64,000 nt of DNA from Devosia sediminis (GCF_016411825.1 NZ_JAEKMH010000003.1:124001-188000), one strand, 5' to 3'. Shown: positions 26,630-35,334, counted from the stretch's first letter. Made by a program: numbers and translations. Notes: generated by a model not told the origin, from the letters alone.

Positions 26630-27652
26630 ATGAAGAAGATCGGTTTCCTGTCCTTTGGTCATTGGAGTCCGTCACCCAATTCCGGAACGCGGAGCGCCGG
26701 CGACGCGCTGCTGCAATCCATCGACCTGGCCGTGGCGGCCGAGGAACTGGGTGCCGATGGCGCCTATTTCCGCGTGCATCACTTTGCACGCCAATTGGCC
26801 TCGCCCTTCCCGCTGCTCGCCGCCGCCGGCGCCAAGACCAAGACCATCGAGCTGGGCACGGCGGTCATCGATATGCGTTACGAGAACCCGCTCTACATGG
26901 CCGAGGATGCCGGCGCGGCGGACCTGATTGCCGGCGGGCGCCTGCAACTGGGCATTTCCCGTGGCTCGCCCGAGCAGGTGATCGATGGCTGGCGCTATTT
27001 CGGCTACCAGCCCGCCGAAGGCCAGACCGACGCCGACATGGCGCGCCTCAATGCCGAAATCTTCCTCAAGGCCATTACCGGCCAGGGTTTTGCTCAGCCC
27101 AATCCGCGGCCCATGTTCCCCAATCCGCCTGGCATGCTGCGGCTCGAACCTTATTCGGAAGGCCTCCTCGAACGCATCTGGTGGGGCGCGGCCAGCGACG
27201 CGACCGCCGTCTGGGCGGCCAAGCTCGGGCTCAATCTCCAGTCGTCCACCCTCAAATTCGACGAGTCAGGAAAGCCCTTCCACATCCAGCAGGCCGAGCA
27301 GATCCGTGCCTATCGCGCCGCCTGGGCGGAAGCGGGCCATACACGCACGCCCCGCGTTTCGGTCAGCCGCTCAATCTTCGCCCTCGTCAACGACCAGGAC
27401 CGCATGTATTTCGGCTCCGGCCGGCCCGAGGAAGACCAGTTCGGCTATATCGAACCGGAAAAGCGCGCCGTCTTCGGCCGCGGCTATACCGCCGAGCCCG
27501 ACAAGCTGATCGAGGAACTGCGCCAGGACGAAGCCATCGCCGAAGCGGACACGCTGCTCCTCACCGTGCCCAACCAGCTCGGCGTCGATTACAATGCCCA
27601 TGTCATCGAGAGCATCCTGAAGTACGTCGCCCCGGCGCTCGGCTGGCGGTGA
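26630..27652 (+). CDS. LLM-class flavin-dependent oxidoreductase
   Basis: A 340-residue TIM-barrel monooxygenase-like protein of the bacterial luciferase superfamily, using FMNH2 or F420-type flavin. It starts MKKIGFLSFGHWSPSPNSGT; AVAAEELGADGAYFRVHHFA and ELGTAVIDMRYENPLYMAEDAGAADLIAGGRLQLGISRGSPEQV follow the family order, with the C-terminal LLLTVPNQLGVDYNAHVIES. GAGGTCAAC precedes the ATG. The substrate is unknown. It stands alone between DUF3606 and the hicAB pair. Confidence 0.9.
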   Translation: MKKIGFLSFGHWSPSPNSGTRSAGDALLQSIDLAVAAEELGADGAYFRVHHFARQLASPFPLLAAAGAKTKTIELGTAVIDMRYENPLYMAEDAGAADLIAGGRLQLGISRGSPEQVIDGWRYFGYQPAEGQTDADMARLNAEIFLKAITGQGFAQPNPRPMFPNPPGMLRLEPYSEGLLERIWWGAASDATAVWAAKLGLNLQSSTLKFDESGKPFHIQQAEQIRAYRAAWAEAGHTRTPRVSVSRSIFALVNDQDRMYFGSGRPEEDQFGYIEPEKRAVFGRGYTAEPDKLIEELRQDEAIAEADTLLLTVPNQLGVDYNAHVIESILKYVAPALGWR

Positions 27653-27711
27653 GTTTTCGACGACAACTTTTGCCGTGTTGACCTCGCCTCGCATTGACTG
27701 TGAGGTGAGGC

Positions 27712-27927
27712 ATGGTCAAACGATTGCTGAGCGATAGTCGCGAGATAGTCCGTCGCCTTGAGGCCGACGGCTTCGCCCTTGTTTCGACCCGCGGTTCCCA
27801 CCATAAATATCGACATTCAGGAACGGGCAGAGTGGTGATCCTGCCCCATCCCCGCCGCGACATCCCGATTGGGACGGTCCGATCCATCTACCGGCAAGCA
27901 GGTTGGTCAACCGATGACAGTCACTGA
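27712..27927 (+). CDS. hicA: HicA-type mRNA interferase toxin
   Basis: A 71-residue dsRBD-like toxin that cleaves mRNA when not bound by HicB. The catalytic motif GSHHKY at residues 28-33 contains the expected His30 after GS, and the N-terminus SREIVRRLEADGF and C-terminal IPIGTVRSIYRQAG are typical. GAGGTGAGG lies close to ATG 27712. Its last 14 bases overlap hicB. Codons such as TTG, CGA, ATA, AGA and AGT are unusually frequent compared with neighbouring genes, suggesting acquisition from elsewhere. Confidence 0.9.
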   Translation: MVKRLLSDSREIVRRLEADGFALVSTRGSHHKYRHSGTGRVVILPHPRRDIPIGTVRSIYRQAGWSTDDSH

Positions 27928-28207
27928 CACGCACTACCTGGCCCTCATCCACAAAGATGCCCGTTCCGGCTACGGCATTTCCTTTCCCGATGTGCCGGGG
28001 GTGATTGCGGTTGCCGATAGCCTGGATTCGGCCATCTCCGAAGCGGCCGCCGCTCTGGACTTTGCCTTCGAGGATTGGGTCGGTGCTTTGCCCGCCGCGC
28101 GGACGCTTGAGGCGCTCCGGGCGGACCCCATCTTTGTCGCCGATGCTGCAGACGCCATCATCGCGGCCATCCGCCCATCCTCCAGTTACTATGCGGCTGC
28201 TGAATAA
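27914..28207 (+). CDS. hicB: HicB-type antitoxin
   Basis: A 97-residue antitoxin with the HicB core fold YLALIHKDARSGYGISFPDVPGVIAVADSLDSAISEA, which mimics the toxin substrate and masks HicA. Many HicB proteins carry a C-terminal helix-turn-helix or ribbon-helix-helix; the tail here (ALRADPIFVADAADAIIAAIRPSSSYYAAAE) shows neither clearly, so autorepression may be weak or differ. ATG 27914 overlaps hicA; the longer open frame from 27869 lies inside hicA. Its stop codon directly abuts that of the leftward HExxH gene. Confidence 0.88.
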   Translation: MTVTDTHYLALIHKDARSGYGISFPDVPGVIAVADSLDSAISEAAAALDFAFEDWVGALPAARTLEALRADPIFVADAADAIIAAIRPSSSYYAAAE

Positions 28208-28732
28208 CTAGGGCAGGCTGAACCCTGAGCGCGCGCAGCCATTGGCCTGCCAGTAGCTGTCGACCGGGGTATGGGCGCCGGTCGACAGCACCTCGATCCG
28301 CGCGGCAAAGGCCATGGCCTGGCATTCATCGGCACCGGCCACGACATGCACCATTTCGTGCAGGATGGTCAGCCGGCGCAGCGCCGGCGTGCCTTCCGCG
28401 GAAAATTGCGGACAGAGCGCGAGCCGGATCACGCCGTCGCGCGGCGGCAGATCGACAAAGGCGGCATAGCGCCCACAGGCCCCGCCGCCATCGCTCCGGT
28501 AAAGATCGAGCAACACCTCGCCGCCCCAGACCGCTGACGTGAACCGTCCCAGGGTCAGCGCGTCGCCATAGGCTGCGACGTCGACGCCGGCCAGTTCGCC
28601 CGGCAGTTGCGCGCGTGCGGTGGAAAAGGCGGCGATGGCATCGTTCAGCGCATCCAGCGCCGCATCGGCACGCGCCGGGGGCGCGGCAAACAGCAATCCG
28701 GCGATGGTCATGGCAAGAAGGGGCAGGCGCAT
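28208..28732 (-). CDS. secreted protein with HExxH zinc-protease motif
   Basis: A 174-residue protein with a signal peptide (MRLPLLAMTIAGLLFAAPPARA). LTILHEMVHVVAG contains H125-E-M-V-H129; Glu137 in GADECQAMAF, eight residues later, could be the third zinc ligand. Two pairs of cysteines (87/107, 138/166) may form periplasmic disulfides. The family is not recognised; the motif in a helix after a beta-rich region is compatible with a small minigluzincin-like peptidase. ATG 28732 is chosen because the signal peptide begins there. Confidence 0.65.
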   Translation of the reverse strand: MRLPLLAMTIAGLLFAAPPARADAALDALNDAIAAFSTARAQLPGELAGVDVAAYGDALTLGRFTSAVWGGEVLLDLYRSDGGGACGRYAAFVDLPPRDGVIRLALCPQFSAEGTPALRRLTILHEMVHVVAGADECQAMAFAARIEVLSTGAHTPVDSYWQANGCARSGFSLP

Positions 28733-28852
28733 GCCCTGGCTTGTGGCCGGGATTTGCGGCCCGGACAAGGCAGCAAGCGCTCATCATCCCGGCCGGAGCT
28801 TGAAATTTCCACCCGCCCCGGGTGATGTTGGTCCACGGTTCGGGGAAGGCAC

Positions 28853-29848
28853 ATGGCGGCTATCGGCATCAGGGACGGCATGGCTTGGGATGGCGCTCGT
28901 CGAGACTGGGACGATGCCGGTCCGCGCCCGCTGGCCTGGACGGCCTGGTATCCAGCCATGGCCGGGACGGGTGCTCCAGTGTCAGCCGAGGGACAGTTTT
29001 TCGAGTCGGGCGCGGTCAGCCGCGATGCCGACCACGAAGCCGGCGGCGCCCTGCCGGTGGTCCTACTCTCGCATGGCACCGGAGGCTCGCCGCAAAGCCT
29101 GGGCTGGCTGGCGCGGTTCCTGGCCGGCCACGGCCATGTGGTGATCGGTGCCCATCACCATGGCAATACGGCTCGCGAACCCTATCGGCCAGAAGGCTTC
29201 CTGGCCTGGTGGGAACGGGCCCCCGATCTTTCGGCGCTTCTGACGGAACTGGCGGCGCATGGGCCCTTTGCCGGCCGGCTGGATCTCGATCGGGTTTCGG
29301 CCGTCGGCTTTTCGCTCGGCTGCTACGCCGTGTTGTCGCTGGGCGGCGCGCGCGGCGCCATGACGCGATACGACGCCTGGGCACGGGCGGCGGGTATCAC
29401 CGCCGCCGGTCCGCGTGAAATGCCCGATGCTGCCGCCCACCTCCCGCGCCTTCTCGACCAATCACGATCATTTCAAGCGAGCTGGTCGCGGCAGGGCGAT
29501 GATGTCGCCGATAGGCGCATCCGCTCGATCGTCGCCATCGCCGCGCCGCCGCCGTTGCGCGCCTTTTCGCCCGAAAGCCTTGCCGGCATTGGCGTGCCGA
29601 CGCTGCTGGTCACCGGCGATGCCGATGCCGAAGCGCCGTCTGCCTTCGGGGCAAACTGGCTCCGGGCCGAAAATCCGGGATTTTCCCACGTCAGCATGGG
29701 CGCCGAGGTGGGACACTATACCTTTCTCGAGCGGGCCAATGAGCCGGTACCAGAAGAAATGGCCTTTCTCTTTGCCGATCCGCCAGCGCTTGATCGGAGG
29801 GTCATGCACCAGGCATGTGCCGAGGTGGTTCTGTCCGCATTGGCCTGA
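28853..29848 (+). CDS. alpha/beta hydrolase, dienelactone/PAF-acetylhydrolase-like
   Basis: A 331-residue protein with the oxyanion motif VVLLSHGTGGSPQSLGWLA, nucleophile elbow VSAVGFSLGCYAVLS, acid-residue strand TLLVTGDADAEAP and a catalytic His near GAEVGHYTFLE. The N-terminal region (MAAIGIRDGMAWDGARRDWD, then LAWTAWYPAM) resembles predicted dienelactone hydrolases and PAF-AH-like lipases. No obvious signal peptide. GGGGAAGG lies before the ATG. It is divergent from the HExxH gene. The substrate is unknown. Confidence 0.8.
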   Translation: MAAIGIRDGMAWDGARRDWDDAGPRPLAWTAWYPAMAGTGAPVSAEGQFFESGAVSRDADHEAGGALPVVLLSHGTGGSPQSLGWLARFLAGHGHVVIGAHHHGNTAREPYRPEGFLAWWERAPDLSALLTELAAHGPFAGRLDLDRVSAVGFSLGCYAVLSLGGARGAMTRYDAWARAAGITAAGPREMPDAAAHLPRLLDQSRSFQASWSRQGDDVADRRIRSIVAIAAPPPLRAFSPESLAGIGVPTLLVTGDADAEAPSAFGANWLRAENPGFSHVSMGAEVGHYTFLERANEPVPEEMAFLFADPPALDRRVMHQACAEVVLSALA

Positions 29849-30080
29849 TCGCAGGCGATCCGGTCACTGTGTCGCCGCTGTCACAGCGCCGCAAAACCCG
29901 CCGGAGCCCCCATAAACCGGCCACATTTGCCGCTGAGAAGCTTGGCTCATGCGCTGCTAAACGCTCTCGGGGCAATGACGGGCCATTGGTCCGATCTTAA
30001 CCTCCCGGTGACCATGTGTTTCCCTTGCCGGGCGAACAGGGTAGAAGCAGCATGGACCCCTTTCCGCTTTAGGTTGCCTG

Positions 30081-32822
30081 ATGGATTTTCGCATTTCGGC
30101 CGATGACCGCGTGGGCGCTCCCAAGGATCGCCAGAACAAGCCCCAGGCCCGCCCGGCGGGCAAGGGCCAGCGCGTCGAGCCGACCATGGGCCAAAGCATG
30201 GCCTTTTCGGTCGATGACGTTCGTCCTGGCGGCCGCGGCGGCAATGGTGGCGGCGGTGGTGGCGGCAAGCCGCCCAAGGCGCAGAAGCCTCCCCGTAAGG
30301 GCAAGGCCGAACCGGTTCGCCCGAAAAAGCGCCGCTCGCGTTCGGGCGGCTTTCTCATGGGCCTGCTGTGGTGGGGCTTTGTCGCCTGCCTCTGGGGCGG
30401 CCTCGCCGCCATCGGCGTCGTCGTCTATTACGGCGCGCAACTGCCGGCGTCCAATACCTGGGCCATTCCCGAGCGTCCGCCCAATATCCGCATTCTCGCG
30501 GCCGATGGCAGCCTGATTTCCAATCGTGGCCAGACCGGCGGCGAGGCTGTGACGTTCCGGGAATTGCCGCATTATGTTCCGGCCGCCTTCATCGCCTCGG
30601 AAGACCGGCGCTTCATGAGTCACTTCGGCGTCGACCCGATCGGTCTCGTGTCGGTGGCCATCGAGTCGGTGCAGGCGCGCGAAGTGACGCGCGGCGCCTC
30701 GACTCTCACCCAGCAGGTCGCCAAGAATCTCTTCCTCACGCCCGACCAGACCCTGGGCCGCAAGGTGCAGGAGGCCATTCTCGCCGTCTGGCTCGAGCAG
30801 AATTTCTCCAAGGAAGAAATTCTCGAACTCTATATGAACCGCGTCTATTTCGGCGCCGGTGCCACCGGCATCGAAGCCGCTGCGCAGACCTATTTCGGCG
30901 TCTCGGCCCGCAATCTTTCACTAGGACAGGCCGCCATGCTGGTCGGCATCCTGCCCGCGCCTTCGGCCTATAATCCCAAGGTCAATCCGGATCGCGCCAA
31001 GGAGCGGCAGCGCCTCGTGCTCAATGCCATGGCCCAGGAGGGCTATATCACCGCCGAGGAAGCCAATGCCGCGCGCATCGACCCCAACCAGACGGTGCGC
31101 ACCGTGGTCGCCGGCTCGGAATCCTACGTCGCCGACTGGGTCGAAAGCCTGATGACCGCCTATATCGGCGAGATCAAGTCCGACGTCGTGGTGCAGACCA
31201 CCATCGACTACAAGATGCAGAAGGACGCCGAGTTCATCGTCAAGGAACAGGTGGCCAATGAGGGGCCCAAGCGCGGCTTTACCCAGGGCGCGCTGGTGGC
31301 CATGGAAGTCGATGGTACCGTGCGCGCCATGGTCGGCGGCGTCGACTACCAGGCGAGCCAGTATAACCGTGCCGTCACCGCCAAGCGCCAGCCGGGCTCG
31401 ACCTTCAAGCCCTTCGTCTACCTTGCCGCCATGGAAAAGGGCTATACGCCCGATACCTTGGCCGAGGACGCGCAGTTCGAATACAATGGCTGGAGCCCGC
31501 GCAATGCCAATGGCAAATATGCCGGCACGGTGACGCTGCGCCAGGGCCTGGCCTATTCGCTCAATACCATTGCCGGTCGCCTCGCCATCGACGTGACCCC
31601 CGAAAAGGTGGTGGAAGTGGCCATGCGCATGGGCATTTCCTCCAATCTCACCCCCGTGCCGTCGATCGCCCTCGGCACGCAGGAAGTGAACCTGCTCGAA
31701 CTCACCAGCGCCTATGCGCCCTTCGCCAATGGTGGTAATGGCGTCATCCCCAATGTCATCACCAAGGTCGAGGACGTCGAGGGCAATGTGCTCTACGAGG
31801 CCTCCACTGCCGGCCCAGGCCGCGTGATCGACCCCAATGTGCTGGCCGAGATGAACGACATGCTCAAGACCGCCGTCGAGGTGGGAACGGGCCGCGGCGC
31901 CAATCTGGGTGGCTGGGATTTCGGCGGCAAGACCGGCACCAGCCAGAATGCCCGCGACGCCCTCTTTGTCGGTTACACCTCCTCGTTGGTGACGGGCGTC
32001 TGGCTGGGCAATGACAATGACACCCAGACGAGCCTCTCTGGCGGCAACGTGCCGGCGACCATCTGGTCCGAATTCATGACCAAGGCGCATGCCGGCCGTT
32101 CGCCCACGCCCATTCCGGGCAGCTCCTATGCCGGTCAGCTCATCGCCCAGCAACTGGTCGATCCCAATACCGGCCTGCCGATCATCGATCCGGCGACGGG
32201 CCAGCCGCAGGTCCAGTATGTGGATGGCGGCACCGGCCAGCCGGTGCAGACCACGGTCGATCCGGCGACCGGCCAGATCGTGGCCATCGATCCGGCGACG
32301 GGTCTGCCCATGCAGGGCCTGACGCCCATCGGCGGTCAGACGGCTACAGCCCCGGCCGGCGCAACCATCGATCCCGCCACCGGCCTGCCCGTGCAGCAGA
32401 TCGATCCGGCGACGGGTCTGCCGATCCAGCAGCAGATCGATCCGGCCACCGGCCTGCCGATCCAGCAGATCGACCCCGCGACCGGCCTGCCGGTCGGCCA
32501 GAGCCAGGTCGTGCAGTATGATGCCAATGGCCAGGCCATCGACCCGGTCACCGGCTTCCCGCTGCAGCAGGACCCCAACGCCGCCTTGACCAACCAGGCG
32601 CCCATCGATCCGGAAACGGGGCTCCCCATGGTGCTGATCGTCGATCCGGCCACCGGCCAGCAGGTCTGGGTGCCCAGCGCCCCGACCGGCCAGCAGGCCG
32701 TGCCGCAGGGACAGATCATCCCGCCCGGCCAGGTGATCCAGACCCAGCCCCAGCAGGTCTACCAGGAGCCGGAACGTCAGCGCACGCTGATGGACCTGAT
32801 CTTCGGCGGCGAACAGAACTAA
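30081..32822 (+). CDS. class A penicillin-binding protein (PBP1a-like) with DPxTG-repeat tail
   Basis: Bifunctional peptidoglycan glycosyltransferase/DD-transpeptidase, 913 residues. After a basic Gly-rich cytoplasmic part (GGRGGNGGGGGGGKPPK) comes one membrane helix near residues 94-120. The glycosyltransferase motif EDRRFMSHFG carries Glu174, with TLTQQVAKN downstream. The transpeptidase motifs are S440-T-F-K, S493-L-N and K617-T-G. Residues 694-859 hold about eleven DPxTG units, mostly IDPATGLPxQQ, ending in a Gln/Pro-rich tail. Such a long periplasmic repeat tail is not part of the usual PBP1a. A terminator follows 20 bases after the stop. Confidence 0.93.
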   Translation: MDFRISADDRVGAPKDRQNKPQARPAGKGQRVEPTMGQSMAFSVDDVRPGGRGGNGGGGGGGKPPKAQKPPRKGKAEPVRPKKRRSRSGGFLMGLLWWGFVACLWGGLAAIGVVVYYGAQLPASNTWAIPERPPNIRILAADGSLISNRGQTGGEAVTFRELPHYVPAAFIASEDRRFMSHFGVDPIGLVSVAIESVQAREVTRGASTLTQQVAKNLFLTPDQTLGRKVQEAILAVWLEQNFSKEEILELYMNRVYFGAGATGIEAAAQTYFGVSARNLSLGQAAMLVGILPAPSAYNPKVNPDRAKERQRLVLNAMAQEGYITAEEANAARIDPNQTVRTVVAGSESYVADWVESLMTAYIGEIKSDVVVQTTIDYKMQKDAEFIVKEQVANEGPKRGFTQGALVAMEVDGTVRAMVGGVDYQASQYNRAVTAKRQPGSTFKPFVYLAAMEKGYTPDTLAEDAQFEYNGWSPRNANGKYAGTVTLRQGLAYSLNTIAGRLAIDVTPEKVVEVAMRMGISSNLTPVPSIALGTQEVNLLELTSAYAPFANGGNGVIPNVITKVEDVEGNVLYEASTAGPGRVIDPNVLAEMNDMLKTAVEVGTGRGANLGGWDFGGKTGTSQNARDALFVGYTSSLVTGVWLGNDNDTQTSLSGGNVPATIWSEFMTKAHAGRSPTPIPGSSYAGQLIAQQLVDPNTGLPIIDPATGQPQVQYVDGGTGQPVQTTVDPATGQIVAIDPATGLPMQGLTPIGGQTATAPAGATIDPATGLPVQQIDPATGLPIQQQIDPATGLPIQQIDPATGLPVGQSQVVQYDANGQAIDPVTGFPLQQDPNAALTNQAPIDPETGLPMVLIVDPATGQQVWVPSAPTGQQAVPQGQIIPPGQVIQTQPQQVYQEPERQRTLMDLIFGGEQN

Positions 32823-32842
32823 TTCGAACCACAGACGCGCAA

Positions 32843-32872
32843 GGCCCCGGAAGCGATCCCGGGGCCTTTTTT
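32843..32872 (+). terminator. rho-independent terminator of the penicillin-binding protein gene
   Basis: GGCCCCGG (32843-32850), loop AAGCGATC, CCGGGGCC (32859-32866), TTTTTT (32867-32872). Strong GC stem with a U-tract 20 bases after the stop. Confidence 0.92.
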
Positions 32873-32892
32873 GCCGGCGCTTTGCTGCAGCC

Positions 32893-33135
32893 TGTCGCCC
32901 CGCCTTGAGCCGGGGCCCAGCTTGAGATCCCAGGATGGATCCCGGCCTTCGCCGGGATGACATCGGTGGGGAGGGCATGTGTTCTGTCCAATCCGCCCTG
33001 CCGCCCTCGGACTTGATCCGAGGGCAAGCCGAAACATCGCGGATGTTGGAAGTGGCCCGAGGACGGAACTGCGATGCGAACGGTGTGGTGGTGTCACGCC
33101 CACACAAAAAGCTCCGGTCAAGACCGGGGCCGGGT
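32893..33135. repeat. cluster of palindromic repeats, family B copy 3
   Basis: Part of a 480-base stretch without a gene. Visible units are GCCCCGCCTTGAGCCGGGGC near 32897, ATCCCGGCCTTCGCCGGGAT near 32939, GCCCTCGGACTTGATCCGAGG near 33002 with a partial partner GGCCCGAGGACGG near 33054, and CTCCGGTCAAGACCGGGGCC near 33110. Each can form a small hairpin; they look like successive insertions of the same kind of element. Confidence 0.65.
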
Positions 33136-33141
33136 CGGGAA

Positions 33142-33284
33142 CCATTCTTCTCCCCATCGGGGAGAAGGTGGCGCACAGCGCCGGATGAGGGGGATGTTTG
33201 GGCGAGCTTTGTGGCTGTCGGGACACTCCCCCTCACCGACTCGGCTTCGCCGAGCCACCTCTCCCCGAGGGGGAGAGGAATAAG
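33142..33284. repeat. composite palindromic intergenic repeat, family A copy 6
   Basis: Nearly the same arms as 6153-6294: CCATTCTTCTCCCCATCGGG at the left and GAGGGGGAGAGGAATAAGG at the right, plus CTCACCGACTCGGCT inside the right arm. The central 30 or so bases differ between the two copies. Confidence 0.8.
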
Positions 33285-33301
33285 GCTCGCACTCGTCAGT
33301 C

Positions 33302-33333
33302 AAAAGAAAAGCCCCGGTCGTGAGACCGGGGCT
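33302..33333 (-). terminator. rho-independent terminator of the L,D-transpeptidase gene
   Basis: Read on the minus strand: AGCCCCGGTC (33333-33324), loop TCAC, GACCGGGGCT (33319-33310), then TTTCTTTTG. A perfect 10-base-pair stem 22 bases beyond the gene's stop. Confidence 0.9.
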
Positions 33334-33355
33334 CTTGCGCGGGTGGGATCGAGCC

Positions 33356-34042
33356 CTACAGCACCACGATGGGCGCGCCGTTGGGAACGCGGTCGTAAAG
33401 ATCGATGACGTCGTGGAACAGGAGGCGCACGCAACCCGAGGACACGGCATGGCCGATGGTCGCCACGTCCATGGTGCCATGGATGCGGTAGAGCGTGTCC
33501 TTGTTGCCCTGATGGATATAGAGCGCGCGGGCGCCCAGGGCATTCAGCAGGCCAGGCGGCTGGCCGTGGCGGTACATTTCGAGCTCCGGCTGGCGCTCGA
33601 TCATCTCGGACGGCGGGGTCCAGACGGGCCATTTGCGCTTATAGGCAATGTGGCCTTCGCCGCTCCATTCAAAGCCGGCGCGCCCCAGGCCCACGCCATA
33701 ACGCATGGCGCGGCCATTGGGCATGGTGAAATAGAGCACGTAATTGCCGGTATCGACCACCACACGCCCTGCCGGCTCGCCGGTGGGGTTGTCGACTTCC
33801 TGGCGCCAGAATTTGGGGTCGAGATTGGAAATGTCGGCAGCCGGCACTGGATATTCTTCCTCCGGGCGGGCGGCATACATGGCCAGCACGTCGGGCGGGA
33901 TCACCGGCCGCAGCGGCTCGGCAACGGTGGCGGTGGTCCGGCTTCCGGTGGTGGAGCAACCGGCAAGGGCGAGGGCGCCGAGGCTGGCAAAGCCAGCCAG
34001 GACGGCGCGGCGCGACAAGGTCGCGTCGATGACGATAGACAT
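33356..34042 (-). CDS. L,D-transpeptidase (YkuD) lipoprotein
   Basis: Cross-links peptidoglycan 3-3 or anchors proteins to it. The 228-residue precursor starts MSIVIDATLSRRAVLAGFAS and has a lipobox LAGC with Cys29; the twin arginines SRRAVL also suggest Tat export. The YkuD catalytic block HGTMDVATIGHAVSSGCVRL places the nucleophile at Cys204 with the conserved His upstream. ATG 34042 with AAGGA upstream is chosen over an ATG 12 codons earlier. It faces the PBP gene across a repeat-filled gap; both act on the cell wall. Confidence 0.92.
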   Translation of the reverse strand: MSIVIDATLSRRAVLAGFASLGALALAGCSTTGSRTTATVAEPLRPVIPPDVLAMYAARPEEEYPVPAADISNLDPKFWRQEVDNPTGEPAGRVVVDTGNYVLYFTMPNGRAMRYGVGLGRAGFEWSGEGHIAYKRKWPVWTPPSEMIERQPELEMYRHGQPPGLLNALGARALYIHQGNKDTLYRIHGTMDVATIGHAVSSGCVRLLFHDVIDLYDRVPNGAPIVVL

Positions 34043-34109
34043 GACAAAAGTATCCTTGGCCCGGAAAGGGCCGTGCATCTTGGGTTTCGAGCGGGTTTTT
34101 CGGCTGGGC

Positions 34110-34448
34110 TCAGGCCGCTATGGGCGGGCGCAGCAGGCTCGTGGCCGGTCCGGTCGTGCCCACCAGGGCCACATCGGCTTCCGGCGCATCGGTTTCCGGC
34201 GCCTCGGGCAGCAGCGGCAGGGTCACACCGATAGCGTGATGGGCGCCACAGGGCATCATGATGCCGGCGCCCAAGTCGATCTGGCCGCGCTGGATTTCCA
34301 CCACGACAGGGATGGCCTTGTTTTCGGCATCGACATGGTTGAGCACGACAATGGGGGTCGAAACATAGCGATGCGCATGCGCAACCGTCGCGCCCATGAC
34401 GGACGCGAAGGTGAAGACGACGGCAATGAGGGCTACGAGACGACGCAT
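34110..34448 (-). CDS. small secreted hypothetical protein
   Basis: A 112-residue protein with a clear signal peptide (MRRLVALIAVVFTFASVMGATVAHA). The mature part starts HRYVSTPIVVLNHVDAENKA and includes MMPCGAHHAIGV, with one Cys and several His, then a Pro/Ala-rich tail. No family recognised. The H/C/M-containing segment might bind a metal, which is speculative. It lies 67 bases upstream of the L,D-transpeptidase gene on the same strand. Confidence 0.6.
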   Translation of the reverse strand: MRRLVALIAVVFTFASVMGATVAHAHRYVSTPIVVLNHVDAENKAIPVVVEIQRGQIDLGAGIMMPCGAHHAIGVTLPLLPEAPETDAPEADVALVGTTGPATSLLRPPIAA

Positions 34449-34497
34449 GTGACCCTGATACGCGCTCGATTGCGGCAGGATCGGGGCGGGCGCGACC

Positions 34498-35256
34498 CTA
34501 ACTCTCGCCGCCGGGCGCCTGCCAGGCCATAAGCTCGCGACCGTGTGCTTTTAGCCACGCTTTGCCCCGCTCCATGTCGGGCAGGGTGCGCTCGACGGTC
34601 GCCCAGAACGCGTCGGAATGGTTCATCTCCACCAGGTGCGCCACTTCATGGGCCGCGACATAGTCGAGCACATGCGGCGGCGCCAGGATCAGCCGCCAGT
34701 TGTAGTTGATATTGCCGGTCGAGGAGCACGAGCCCCAGCGGCTCGACTGGCTGCGGAGGCGGACCTGCTTGACCGTGACGCCGAGACGCGCGGCATGGTG
34801 CTGGCTCTGGGCTGTGAGGTCGACAAGCGCCTGGGCCTTGAGCCAGTCATAAAGGCGGCGCGGCTGGTGCGCGGCGTCGCCTGGCACACGCAGCACCGGC
34901 CCGTCTGCGGTCTGCGCCAGATCGACCCGGCCGCGCAGCGCGCCAGTGCCGACGACGAGATGCGGCACGCCGCGCAGCGGCAGCATCACCCCGGCCTCGA
35001 GCCGTTGGGCTTGTGCCGCCCGCGGCAGCCGTGCGGCCAGCCAGTGCCGGTGGCGATGAAGAAAGGCTTCGGCATCGCTCCAGCGCGCCGTCTCGGGCAG
35101 GGTCAGCAGCGGCCCCGAGGCCGGTAGCGACAGGCGAAAGGACCGGGCGCGCGCACTCACCTTGACGGCGATGCTGACGGGGGCGCCATCGACCTCGATC
35201 TGGGTCGTCTTGGGCGGTGCTGTGCGCTGGCGCAGGAAGGAGAACATGGGCCCCAT
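34498..35256 (-). CDS. YgjP-like (M48-type) metallopeptidase family protein
   Basis: A 252-residue protein with the zinc motif HEVAHLVEMNHSDAFW near the C-terminal third; the HExxH helix preceded by PPHVLDYVAA and the downstream NHSxxFW are characteristic of the YgjP/DUF45 family. The motif RLRSQSSRWGSCSSTGNINYNW upstream is also diagnostic (RWGSC). The cellular substrate of the family is not established. The annotated start gives MGPMFSFLRQ; an ATG three codons later is possible. No signal peptide. Confidence 0.88.
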   Translation of the reverse strand: MGPMFSFLRQRTAPPKTTQIEVDGAPVSIAVKVSARARSFRLSLPASGPLLTLPETARWSDAEAFLHRHRHWLAARLPRAAQAQRLEAGVMLPLRGVPHLVVGTGALRGRVDLAQTADGPVLRVPGDAAHQPRRLYDWLKAQALVDLTAQSQHHAARLGVTVKQVRLRSQSSRWGSCSSTGNINYNWRLILAPPHVLDYVAAHEVAHLVEMNHSDAFWATVERTLPDMERGKAWLKAHGRELMAWQAPGGES

Positions 35257-35334
35257 TATAAAGGATTCGGTCCGCTGCCGAAGGGCGTTCCTGCAGCCAT
35301 ACGAACCGGTGGCTTACGTCTGGCTCTGTCACCC

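Noticed and set aside
32151..32660. Sortase-like sorting signal in the repeats of the penicillin-binding protein
   Set aside because: The repeated unit is DPxTG, not LPxTG, it is multiple and not followed by a hydrophobic segment and basic tail, and the organism is Gram-negative.
30921..33236. Very long open frame antisense to the penicillin-binding protein gene
   Set aside because: It mirrors the strong GC3 codon bias of the sense gene, its translation is low-complexity (GRQAGGRIDLL-type repeats reflecting the DPxTG tail), and it matches no family. Similar antisense frames opposite gyrB, dnaA, ubiB, fabB and the autotransporter were rejected for the same reason.
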